From Chloroflexota bacterium (lineage in GTDB: Bacteria; Chloroflexota; Anaerolineae; Caldilineales; Caldilineaceae), in assembly GCA_003577005.1 (NCBI GenBank), contig QEUW01000213.1, positions 1 through 14,055 on the forward strand: DNA of 14,055 bases. The letters run 5' to 3'. Position 1 is the first letter of the stretch. Each line of letters opens with the position of its first letter. The notes beneath the pieces are model-generated. The model did no database searches, was not told the origin of the DNA, and saw nothing but the letters and a program-made list of their open reading frames with translations. This document shows, one piece after another, positions 6,826 through 13,067 of the stretch. The translations under genes and the position numbers were made by a program.

Positions 6826-7559
6826 GCTATCGAGAACCAAATTCAGGCGGACGTAGTGCCCGTTCGGTGAAAGAGCAGCCGGAGACAACGGTAGAGCTTC
6901 CTCTCTTCCCGCTCAGCGACGTCGTCCTCTTTCCGCGGATGGTATTGCCGCTCCACATATTCGAACTACGCTATCGCGAGATGATCGATCGCTGTATCCG
7001 CGAAGAGGCGCCGTTTGGTGTGCTGCTTATCAAAGAGGGGCACGAAGTCGGTGGGGCAGCCACGCCTCATCTCATTGGCACGGCGGCGCGTATTGTTCGG
7101 GTCGAAGAGCTAGAGGATGGGCGGATGAACATCATCGCTGTAGGCGCTCAACGCTTCCGTGTCTTGGAACTGCATGACAACCACAGCTATCTAACCGGCA
7201 CGGTGGAGCCGTTTCCGCTCGTTGGCGGCAGCAGCGAGGTTGCGCTTGAGCTCGCCAACAGACTGCGCCCTCGCCTCCACGAATATGTGGAATTGCTGGG
7301 CAGGGCAAGCGGCCAGAAGCTTAAACTTGACCACCTACCCGACGATGCCACGACGCTGGCGCTGCTCGTAGCGATCGCATTGCAGGTCGGCGCCGAGGAT
7401 CGACAGGCGCTGCTCTCGCTGCCCAGCGTTCCTGCCATGCTGGCGCGCCAACTGCACCTGCTCTCGCGCGAGACGCTCCTGCTCCAGTACATGGTTGATA
7501 CGCACGCCGATGTAGCCGCCATGAGCATGGGGCCGACCGGGTATATCTTACCCAACTAA
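6822..7559 (+). CDS. Lon-protease substrate-binding (LAN) domain protein
   Basis: 245 residues. The GTG at 6822 overlaps the truD stop (GTGA) and follows a good GGAGAA site, so truD and this gene form an operon. After a polar 25-residue N-terminus, LPLFPLSDVVLFPRMVLPLH, then IFELRYREMI, opens the Lon N-terminal domain (PF02190 type). GTAARIVRVEELEDGRMNI and VGAQRFRVLE continue it. The second half is helical. There is no AAA+ ATPase and no Ser-Lys protease domain, so it is the stand-alone form found in many bacteria, whose role is not established. The C-terminus ends in GPTGYILPN. A palindromic repeat follows immediately. Confidence 0.9.
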   Translation: MSYREPNSGGRSARSVKEQPETTVELPLFPLSDVVLFPRMVLPLHIFELRYREMIDRCIREEAPFGVLLIKEGHEVGGAATPHLIGTAARIVRVEELEDGRMNIIAVGAQRFRVLELHDNHSYLTGTVEPFPLVGGSSEVALELANRLRPRLHEYVELLGRASGQKLKLDHLPDDATTLALLVAIALQVGAEDRQALLSLPSVPAMLARQLHLLSRETLLLQYMVDTHADVAAMSMGPTGYILPN

Positions 7560-7560
7560 A

Positions 7561-7585
7561 TAGAGCCAGATGACATCTTGGCCTA
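7561..7585. repeat. Short palindromic repeat, copy B
   Basis: Starts 1 nt after the stop of the Lon-domain gene. AGATG (7568-7572) faces CATCT (7574-7578), and the ends TAG/CTA pair, with mismatches between. It agrees with 2555-2579 in 19 of 25 positions. It might serve as a transcript end for the truD operon, but no T-run follows. Confidence 0.5.
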
Positions 7586-7594
7586 CCGTTAAAT

Positions 7595-7623
7595 TTGCAT
7601 GTAGGCAATTTATTTGTTATACT
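7595..7623 (+). promoter_or_regulatory. Sigma-70-type promoter for tRNA-Val (and probably the T-box transcript)
   Basis: TTGCAT at 7595-7600 and TATACT at 7618-7623 are separated by exactly 17 nt. The -10 box matches consensus in 5 of 6 positions; the -35 matches mainly in TTG. The expected transcription start is about 7630, a few nt before the mature tRNA end at 7636. Confidence 0.65.
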
Positions 7624-7635
7624 ATAGGCTCACTG

Positions 7636-7709
7636 GGGGGATTAGCTCAGTTGGCTAGAGCGCAGCGTTGACATCGCTGAGGTCAGTGGTTCGAGCCCAC
7701 TATCTCCCA
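7636..7709 (+). tRNA. tRNA-Val, anticodon GAC
   Basis: The cloverleaf folds fully by hand. Acceptor stem GGGGGAT (7636-7642) pairs with ATCTCCC (7702-7708), with one G-T pair. The D stem is GCTC/GAGC. The anticodon stem CAGCG (7663-7667) pairs with CGCTG (7675-7679) around loop TTGACAT, giving anticodon GAC at 7670-7672. The variable loop is AGGTC. The T stem AGTGG/CCACT encloses TTCGAGC. The discriminator base is A (7709). CCA is not encoded and must be added by the nucleotidyltransferase. GAC reads GUC and GUU valine codons. No terminator is seen before the T-box that starts 25 nt later. Confidence 0.95.
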
Positions 7710-7734
7710 CAGCACCAATCACAGAATGCGTTGA

Positions 7735-7974
7735 GCAGGACAAGTAGAACGACCTTTCCGACCGTCAGAGAGCAGTGGCCAGCGGCTGAAAGCCACTGCG
7801 GCGGGTGTCGCTCGAAACCGCCTGTGAGTGAACACGTGAACCGAGTGTCCCAGTAGCGTGTTCCGGCTCGCCCCGTTACCAGCGCCACAAGGGGTCTGCA
7901 CAGCCCAGGTGTGTGCAGGCAATATGGGTGGAACCGCGAAGCAAGCTTCGTCCCATGCGGACGAAGCTTTTTTT
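7735..7974 (+). promoter_or_regulatory. T-box riboswitch, probably threonine-specific, upstream of an M20 peptidase
   Basis: A full T-box leader that senses uncharged tRNA and decides between termination and read-through. Stem I: base GCAGG (7735-7739) with CCTGT (7821-7825); a specifier loop with AGTA on the 5' side (7743-7746) and GAA-ACC on the 3' side (7814-7819); CGAC/GTCG (7750-7753 with 7807-7810); the AGAGAGC motif (7767-7773); distal stem GCAGTGGC/GCCACTGC (7772-7779 with 7792-7799). Aligned by the following CCTGTGAG, the specifier is ACC (7817-7819), a Thr codon. Stem III: CTGCACA/TGTGCAG. Antiterminator: ATGGG (7924-7928) with CCCAT (7952-7956) around the T-box bulge TGGAACC (TGGA at 7929-7932). 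TGGA would pair with the UCCA end of a tRNA with U73, which fits some bacterial tRNA-Thr. The next gene, at 8135, is an M20 peptidase. The element class is secure; the amino acid assignment is good but not proven. Confidence 0.9.
7943..7974 (+). terminator. Intrinsic terminator of the T-box
   Basis: AAGCTTCGTCC (7943-7953) pairs with GGACGAAGCTT (7959-7969) over 11 perfect base pairs with loop CATGC, followed by a run of seven T (7968-7974). Its 5' arm and loop supply the 3' arms of the antiterminator, so the two structures exclude each other, as required for T-box attenuation. Confidence 0.93.
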
Positions 7975-8054
7975 GTTCTTGGGGATCAAGAGAAGTGAGG
8001 CCGTTGGTCAAAGTCTCGTTCTCGTAGTTGAGGCCGGAGGTAGGCAGTTGCTCC

Positions 8055-8087
8055 AGGTGCGATGCACTTGCAAAGTGCGTTGCACCT
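8055..8087. repeat. 33-bp two-tier palindrome, same family as the MITE-like element tips
   Basis: AGGTGC (8055-8060) pairs with GCACCT (8082-8087), then GAT faces GTT as an internal loop, then GCACTT (8064-8069) pairs with AAGTGC (8073-8078) around GCA. Positions 8056-8080 are identical to 3342-3366. An outer GCAGTTG (8044-8050) can pair with CAACTGC further on (about 8102-8108). It lies in the peptidase leader, after the T-box terminator and 47 nt before the start codon. Confidence 0.75.
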
Positions 8088-8134
8088 CTGAGGAACGAAT
8101 CCAACTGCGTATCTCCTATAGGGGTGGGCGCATC

Positions 8135-9316
8135 ATGGATGAACTTGCATACGAATCTGCTGTGCTCGCTGCGGCGGCAGCCTTTACCGAGCAACAACAA
8201 GTCCTGTTAGACCACTGTCGCCAGGTGCAACAGATCGCCGCGCCCACCGGCAGCGAACATCGCCGCGCAAAGTGGGTAGCCGAACAACTTGGTCAATTCG
8301 GCCTTGCGGATGTCACGGTGGATGATCTCCCCAATGTCTATGCGCGCGTACCCGGCCAGCGCCGCCAGCCCGCGCTGTTGGTAAGCGCTCACACCGATAC
8401 CGTCTTCCCGGCTGAGACCGATCTTACCCTGCGCGATGAGCCAGAACAACAGCGTCTCTATGGTCCGGGGGTCGGGGACAATGCCACCGGGGTGGCTGGG
8501 TTGCTCACGTTGGGGGCAACGCTCCGCCAGTTGCCTCCGCCGCCGGTGGATATCTGGCTGGTGGCAAATTGTGGCGAAGAGGGGTTGGGTGACCTGCTTG
8601 GCATGCGCGCCGCAGTCGATCGGTTGGCCGACCGGTTGGGCGCCTGTATCGTCCTGGAAGGCACCGGCTTTAACCGGGTAGTGCATCGTGCGCTGGCGTC
8701 GCAGCGCTACCGTATCAACGTCCGTGCGCCGGGCGGCCACAGTTGGAGCGATTTTGGCGCGGCCAGCGCAGTCCATGTGTTGGTGCAACTTGCCGCCGAA
8801 CTGGCGCAGTTGCGGCCGCCCACCACGCCCCGCACCACCTTCAACATCGGGCGCATCAGTGGCGGCGCCTCGGTCAACACAATTGCGCAGACGGCCGAAC
8901 TGGAACTCGATCTGCGCAGCGAAGAGAGCGCCGCCCTGCAAACCATTGTCGACCAGACGCTTGCCATCGTCCAGCGCTACCAACAAGCCTGGCGTGAACG
9001 GAACGTCTTGATCGAAAGTAAATTGATCGGCGACCGCCCCGGCGGCGAAATCGAGGAGGCGCACCCGCTGGTGCAGGCAGCCTACCGCTCGCTTGCATCG
9101 TGCGGGGTCACCGCCACCCCAGGGCTGAGCATGAGCAGCACCGACGCCAATATCCCGCTCAGCCGGGGCATTCCAGCCGTCTGCATCGGCATCACCGAGG
9201 GCGGCAACGCCCACCGGCTCGAAGAATGGATCAACACCGCCCTGCTCCCGCTGGGGATGAGACACCTGCTTCAACTGACGTGGTGGGCAGCAGGGTGGTT
9301 GGCGCTACAGCGGTAG
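8135..9316 (+). CDS. M20 family metallopeptidase (di-zinc amino-/carboxypeptidase type)
   Basis: 393 residues. The ATG at 8135 follows a good AGGGGTGGG site; the frame is open further upstream, but that part is T-box and repeat RNA. The M20 metal ligands appear in order: SAHTDTVF (His and Asp), YGPGVGDNATGVAGLL (bridging Asp), CGEEGLGD (catalytic Glu followed by a ligand Glu), VLEG (fourth ligand), and the last His in GGNAHRLEEW near the C-terminus. The inserted dimerisation domain shows ALASQRYRINVRAPGGHSWS and the following HVLVQLAAEL, GASVNTIAQ. Such enzymes remove single residues from small peptides or hydrolyse N-acyl amino acids in the cytoplasm; the substrate here is not known. No signal peptide is visible. 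Its expression should depend on the upstream T-box, suggesting a link to amino acid (probably threonine) shortage. It converges with the small minus-strand gene at 9323. Confidence 0.9.
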   Translation: MDELAYESAVLAAAAAFTEQQQVLLDHCRQVQQIAAPTGSEHRRAKWVAEQLGQFGLADVTVDDLPNVYARVPGQRRQPALLVSAHTDTVFPAETDLTLRDEPEQQRLYGPGVGDNATGVAGLLTLGATLRQLPPPPVDIWLVANCGEEGLGDLLGMRAAVDRLADRLGACIVLEGTGFNRVVHRALASQRYRINVRAPGGHSWSDFGAASAVHVLVQLAAELAQLRPPTTPRTTFNIGRISGGASVNTIAQTAELELDLRSEESAALQTIVDQTLAIVQRYQQAWRERNVLIESKLIGDRPGGEIEEAHPLVQAAYRSLASCGVTATPGLSMSSTDANIPLSRGIPAVCIGITEGGNAHRLEEWINTALLPLGMRHLLQLTWWAAGWLALQR

Positions 9317-9322
9317 GCAACT

Positions 9323-9721
9323 CTAGCGACCGCCGACCAATCGATCGAGCCAATCAACCAGGTGGTCGACAAAAGAATGCGCCCCGATGCCTCGTTCGTC
9401 CCAAGGCGGGGGCATGGAACCAGGCGCGTGGCGGGCGACATAGGCTTCGTTTCGTGGGTCGAGCAATTCACACGTGAGCGGTACACCGGCGCGACAGAGA
9501 ATGTATTCTGCCCAGACAGCCTGGGTGCGTTTGACAAGAAAGGCGATCTCGCCTTCGGGATCTGGCTCACGACCCCAGATTCGGATACCATACTGTCTCA
9601 TCAGGTATTCGATCTCAAGGCCAGACCAGCCGCTGCTGCCAGAAACTGTAAAGCGGTGCATGGGTCCATGCGCCAACCGGCCGAGCCAACCGTCAAGTGG
9701 ATTGAGAAGATCGGGTAGCAT
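9323..9721 (-). CDS. Small soluble protein, function unknown, possibly SOS-regulated
   Basis: 132 residues from an ATG at 9721; Met21 (start at 9661) is an alternative, and neither has a clear ribosome site. No membrane segment or signal peptide. The middle (GWSGLEIEYLMRQYGIRIWG, then EGEIAFLVKRTQAVWAEYIL and CRAGVPL) has a regular pattern of conserved-looking aromatic and charged residues and codon use like a real gene, whereas the complementary frame does not look like protein. The stop lies 6 nt from the M20 peptidase stop on the other strand. Upstream are a -10/-35 pair and a GAAC-N4-GTTC palindrome. I do not recognise the family. Confidence 0.7.
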   Translation of the reverse strand: MLPDLLNPLDGWLGRLAHGPMHRFTVSGSSGWSGLEIEYLMRQYGIRIWGREPDPEGEIAFLVKRTQAVWAEYILCRAGVPLTCELLDPRNEAYVARHAPGSMPPPWDERGIGAHSFVDHLVDWLDRLVGGR

Positions 9722-9746
9722 CTGTGTTTGGCACTAGAAAACGACC

Positions 9747-9760
9747 AGAACAAACGTTCT
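9747..9760. promoter_or_regulatory. SOS-box-like palindrome AGAACAAACGTTCT
   Basis: AGAAC (9747-9751) and GTTCT (9756-9760) are separated by AAAC. The core fits GAAC-RNRY-GTTC, the LexA site consensus of Gram-positive bacteria. It lies just downstream of the -10 box of the minus-strand promoter at 9768-9796, over the expected start of transcription, which is a natural repressor position. Confidence 0.45.
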
Positions 9761-9767
9761 AGCTCAG

Positions 9768-9796
9768 ACTATACCAGAAAGACCCGGCACGCACAA
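9768..9796 (-). promoter_or_regulatory. Sigma-70-type promoter for the minus-strand gene at 9323-9721
   Basis: On the minus strand TTGTGC (9796-9791) and TATAGT (9773-9768) are separated by 17 nt. TATAGT matches the -10 consensus in 5 of 6 positions. The start of transcription would fall near 9761, about 40 nt before the start codon. Confidence 0.5.
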
Positions 9797-9986
9797 ATCG
9801 GCGCCAAGGGCGTTGCTACGATGATCGTGCTGCCAGACAGCGCCCAGGTAGAGCCGTAGAAACGATCACATGAACGACCCTCCACGAGGGTGTTAACGAC
9901 CTTGATGTAGAGGAGAAGTACAGCAGATGTAGACTGACCCAATCATGCGTTAGATTTTGATCCTCCAAAGATCTAAGGCGGTGCCT

Positions 9987-10346
9987 ATGGGACTCGAACC
10001 GATTGCAGTCGTAGCCATCCTGGTTGGTGTAGGTGTCTTAGGCTCTGTTATCGCGCTGGTAAACGGCTGGCTCAAGGTACTGCAGGCAGTGAATCAGCCG
10101 CAGAAAGTGGTTCACACCACCGATAAAACTCCGGGAGAGGTGGTAGCGGCTGCACGAGCGGCCCGATTGAAGCTGGTTGCCTTTTCGGTTCTGGTCGTAA
10201 TGGTGATCTGGTCGATCTACGCTTACTTTGATCTCGACGGTGCTATGAATCTGGCGCGAAAAAGTCGTGACATGGTTCTACGATTACTAGAGATACTGAT
10301 CGCTATCTTGCAGGCGCTTCACAATGTGCTAGCTAGTTTCGAATGA
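9987..10346 (+). CDS. Small membrane protein, function unknown
   Basis: 119 residues from the ATG at 9987; a TTG at 9957 would add ten residues but has no better ribosome site. Two membrane helices are visible, about 5-28 (PIAVVAILVGVGVLGSVIAL) and 63-82 (VAFSVLVVMVIWSIYAYF). They are joined by a polar, basic loop with VVHTTDKTPGEVVAAARAARLK. The C-terminus (about 95-118, RLLEILIAILQALHNVL) is a hydrophobic or amphipathic helix. The family is not recognised. It is on the same strand as thrS with 133 nt between (10347-10479), a gap that shows a GATCC-AC-GGATC palindrome but no clear promoter. The 265-nt gap before it (9722-9986) also contains a hairpin ACCCTC/GAGGGT at 9877-9891. Confidence 0.7.
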   Translation: MGLEPIAVVAILVGVGVLGSVIALVNGWLKVLQAVNQPQKVVHTTDKTPGEVVAAARAARLKLVAFSVLVVMVIWSIYAYFDLDGAMNLARKSRDMVLRLLEILIAILQALHNVLASFE

Positions 10347-10479
10347 AGGGTATTGAACAGACGGGGCGCCTGCCTACGAACAGAAGATACTACGTGTATA
10401 GCGCCTAGCCCCCGGCGGCTCTGATCCACGGATCGGATGCGCCCCGGTGGCTGTGGCAATTAGAAAGGAAATAGAGACG

Positions 10480-12297
10480 ATGGAATCCAATGGAGCCGAC
10501 CAACTCTACCGCATCCGCCATAGCGCGGCCCATGTGATGGCCCAGGCGGTGCTCGAACTCTACGCGGAGGCCAAGATCGCGATCGGGCCACCGATCGACA
10601 CCGGGTTTTATTATGATTTTGACCTGGGCAAGGATGAGGAGGGCCGGCCACGCACCTTCTCGCCCGAAGACCTGGAGCGGATCGAGAAACGGATGCGCCA
10701 GATCATTGCCGGTCGCCACCCTTTTATCTATCGCGAGGTAAGCGCCGACGAGGCGCGCCAGCTCTTCCATGACCAGCCCTACAAGCTCGAACTGATCGAG
10801 GGTCTGGCAAAAGGCGAAGTAGACGAGTACGGCAACGAGGTGACGGAGAAACCGGCTATCAGCACCTATCGCCACGACACCTTTGAGGACCTCTGCCGCG
10901 GTCTGCACGTGGAGCACACGGGCCAGATCCCGCCCGATGGGCTGAAGCTGATGAGCGTGGCCGGAGCGTACTGGCGCGGGGATGAGAAGAACCCCATGCT
11001 CCAGCGGATCTACGGTACGGCCTGGCGCAACAAAAAGGAACTCAACGAGCACCTGCAGATGCTCGAAGAGGCCAAAAAGCGCGACCATCGCAAGCTCGGC
11101 CGCGACCTGGAGATCTTTTTCTTCGACGATGAGGTGGGGCCGGGTCTGCCGCTCTGGCTACCCAACGGCGGTATCATGATCGAGGAGTTGGAGCGGCTCG
11201 CCAAGGAGATGGAGCAGGAAGCCGGCTATCAGCGAGTGCGCACGCCCCACCTGGCTAAAGAGGACCTCTATCTACACAGCGGCCATCTGCCCTACTATGA
11301 GGATACGATGTATCCGCCTATGGAGTTGGAAGGGGTGCGCTACTTTGTTAAACCGATGAATTGCCCGTTCCACCACAAGATCTTTGGCAGCCGGCCGCGC
11401 AGCTACCGCGAACTGCCGCTGCGGCTGGCCGAATATGGCACGGTCTATCGCTACGAGAAAAGTGGCGAACTCTTTGGGCTGATGCGGGTGCGGTCGATGC
11501 AGATGAACGACGCCCACATCTACTGTTCCGAAGAGCAGTTTGAGAAAGAGTTCCTGGACGTCGTTGGCCTCTATCTCAAGACCTTCGAGATCTTTGGCAT
11601 CGACCGGTATGTCATGCGTCTGAGCCTGCACCACCCCAAGGAGTTGGGGAAGAAGTACATCAACAATCCCCGCCTTTGGCTTAAGACCGAGGATATGGTG
11701 CGGAGGACCATGCAACACGGCAATGTGCCCTTTGTCGAAGTGCCCAACGAGGCGGCCTTTTATGGCCCCAAAATCGATGTGCAGATCTGGAGCGCCATTG
11801 GGCGTGAGTTTACACTGGCGACCAACCAGGTGGATTTTGCCCAGCCGGACCGCTTCAACCTGCGCTTTGTCAACAGCCAGGGCGAAGAGGAGATGCCGCT
11901 CTGTATCCACCGCGCCCCCTTGGGCACGCATGAACGGATGATCGGATTTCTCATCGAGCACTTTGCCGGCGCCTTTCCCGTCTGGCTGGCGCCCAAACAG
12001 GTGAGCGTGATCCCCATCACGACGGAGCACAACGAGTATGCAATGAACGTGGCGCAACAGTTGCAGGATGCCGGCGTCCGCGCCGAGGCTGACCTGAGCA
12101 CAGACCGCATGAACGCCAAAATTCGCACGGCGCAACTGATGAAGACACCCTACATGCTTGTCGTGGGCGACCAGGAGGTGAGCAACGGCACGGTCTCCCT
12201 CCGCCGGCGTGACGGTTCACGCCAGGAGGGGATGCCGGTGGCAGAGTTTGTGACGCTCGTCACCGAACGGATCCGTACGCGCTCACGCCAGTTGTGA
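10480..12297 (+). CDS. thrS: Threonyl-tRNA synthetase, form without the N-terminal TGS domain
   Basis: Attaches threonine to tRNA-Thr. 605 residues from the ATG at 10480, which has AAAGGA upstream; a GTG at 10447 would add eleven residues and is less likely. The protein begins almost directly with the editing domain (RIRHSAAHVMAQAV, H14 and H18, the HxxxH that clears mischarged Ser-tRNA), with CRGLHVEHTG as its second motif. The TGS domain of the 640-residue enzymes is absent. The class II core follows: MNCPFHHKIF (zinc Cys), motif 2 VYRYEKSGELFGLMRVRSMQ, then MNDAHIYC (zinc His), CIHRAPLGTHERMIGFLIEH (zinc His and motif 3), then the anticodon-binding domain (WLAPKQVSVIPIT ... YMLVVGDQEVSNGTVSLRRR). 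No T-box lies directly upstream; the nearest one is at 7735-7974. A GC-rich hairpin follows the stop. Confidence 0.96.
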   Translation: MESNGADQLYRIRHSAAHVMAQAVLELYAEAKIAIGPPIDTGFYYDFDLGKDEEGRPRTFSPEDLERIEKRMRQIIAGRHPFIYREVSADEARQLFHDQPYKLELIEGLAKGEVDEYGNEVTEKPAISTYRHDTFEDLCRGLHVEHTGQIPPDGLKLMSVAGAYWRGDEKNPMLQRIYGTAWRNKKELNEHLQMLEEAKKRDHRKLGRDLEIFFFDDEVGPGLPLWLPNGGIMIEELERLAKEMEQEAGYQRVRTPHLAKEDLYLHSGHLPYYEDTMYPPMELEGVRYFVKPMNCPFHHKIFGSRPRSYRELPLRLAEYGTVYRYEKSGELFGLMRVRSMQMNDAHIYCSEEQFEKEFLDVVGLYLKTFEIFGIDRYVMRLSLHHPKELGKKYINNPRLWLKTEDMVRRTMQHGNVPFVEVPNEAAFYGPKIDVQIWSAIGREFTLATNQVDFAQPDRFNLRFVNSQGEEEMPLCIHRAPLGTHERMIGFLIEHFAGAFPVWLAPKQVSVIPITTEHNEYAMNVAQQLQDAGVRAEADLSTDRMNAKIRTAQLMKTPYMLVVGDQEVSNGTVSLRRRDGSRQEGMPVAEFVTLVTERIRTRSRQL

Positions 12298-12376
12298 GGC
12301 CGGTCCTCACTTGAAGCGACAGGTGGCTCCATCGAATCGGGTGGCTGTGGTTTGCGTACCGCATGTTGCTGGTTGA

Positions 12377-12412
12377 GAGCAGCGGGCGTTCTTCAGAGGA
12401 CGCCCGCTGCTC
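12377..12412 (+). terminator. GC-rich hairpin after thrS, probable terminator
   Basis: GAGCAGCGGGCGTTC (12377-12391) pairs with GGACGCCCGCTGCTC (12398-12412) over 15 bp with one G-T pair and a 6-nt loop TTCAGA. It lies 80 nt after the thrS stop. No T-run follows, so termination may need a factor or the hairpin may protect the mRNA end. Confidence 0.65.
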
Positions 12413-12746
12413 GCTCATAGGATGTCCTCAAACTCGCCAACTGTCACTTTTCGAGGCGCCGGGAGCGCTGGTGGCCTGCGCCAGCGGGAAGTGATTGATT
12501 TACGAACCCTAAGAGTTTTATTTTTAGGGAACAGCGAAGGATACATGAGCCTGGCACGATAACATGTTTAGACGGCTTATTCAAAAACGTAAGCTGTCAC
12601 CTCATCTTCGTTTCATTCAGTGCATATCATCGCAATACATTGGGTAAGTGATACGAGCAATCCCGATACACATCGAAGGATGCGTACTCCACAATATACT
12701 GAGATGTACTGAGATGATACCTGTACGAGACTTGGGAGAAAAGCTC
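12413..12746. other. Non-coding gap between thrS hairpin and the small membrane protein
   Basis: No supported gene. It holds two weak hairpins: CGCTGG (12466-12471) with CCAGCG (12481-12486), and CCCTAA (12507-12512) with TTAGGG (12524-12529). It also holds a tandem duplication of TACTGAGATG (12697-12706 and 12707-12716) about 30 nt before the next start codon. No convincing promoter was found. Confidence 0.5.
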
Positions 12747-12902
12747 ATGTACCAGAAGCGGAACCGGTTTCTCTCTTTGTCAAAATCTGGAGTCTATCTG
12801 TCGTGGCGTACATGGCAAATGCTGGGTGTCTGCCTGATCATGCTCTGTAGCACCGCAGCCGCCTTGTGGCTGACAGCCACCCTGAGCGCCGCCTACCGTT
12901 GA
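12747..12902 (+). CDS. 51-residue single-pass membrane protein, function unknown
   Basis: The ATG at 12747 has a strong GGGAG site (12734-12738) eight nt upstream. The frame is open back to 12648, but that extension has no ribosome site. The product starts with a basic stretch (MYQKRNRFLSLSKSGVYLSWR) and continues into one hydrophobic helix (WQMLGVCLIMLCSTAAALWLTATL), ending SAAYR. By the positive-inside rule the N-terminus is cytoplasmic. It could equally be an uncleaved signal anchor. The stop is followed by a run of six T without a stem. No family recognised. It may have its own promoter, since it is about 450 nt from thrS. Confidence 0.55.
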   Translation: MYQKRNRFLSLSKSGVYLSWRTWQMLGVCLIMLCSTAAALWLTATLSAAYR

Positions 12903-12978
12903 CATTTTTTCAACTGGGCTGTACAGAAGCATTTTGACTTGATGCAGATTGAGACATTAACCCTAGAACCGGCTATAG

Positions 12979-13037
12979 GTCACGCTTCCAGCCAAAGATC
13001 ATTGCCGTTTGTACAGCGGTTGCACTGGAAGCGTGAC
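12979..13037. terminator. Inverted repeat between convergent genes, possible bidirectional terminator
   Basis: GTCACGCTTCCAG (12979-12991) is perfectly complementary to CTGGAAGCGTGAC (13025-13037), with 33 nt between. It lies downstream of the small membrane protein on the plus strand and of the VWA gene on the minus strand, where a terminator for either would be expected. There is no long T-run on either side, so a mobile repeat is an alternative. Confidence 0.5.
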
Positions 13038-13067
13038 TTTCGGTAGCGAAACAATTCTGAACGAGCA

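Noticed and set aside
7913..8134. N-terminal extension of the M20 peptidase frame
   Set aside because: It would translate the T-box antiterminator, terminator and palindromic repeat; the ATG at 8135 has a good ribosome site.
8207..9274. Long minus-strand frame (355 codons) opposite the M20 peptidase
   Set aside because: The plus frame carries all M20 metal ligands in order. The minus translation is rich in His, Arg and Gln without any motif and is a mirror of GC-rich codons.
9975..10000. Sequence resembling the complement of a tRNA T-arm (TGGGACTCGAACC)
   Set aside because: The T stem does not close beyond two pairs and no acceptor or anticodon arm can be formed; it is the start of the small membrane protein gene.
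10347..10479. Possible T-box or other riboswitch directly before thrS
   Set aside because: No T-box sequence (TGGNACC), AGTA or terminator with T-run is present; only small palindromes.
11272..12135. Minus-strand frame of 287 codons opposite thrS
   Set aside because: It lies fully inside the clearly recognised ThrRS catalytic domain and has no domain of its own.
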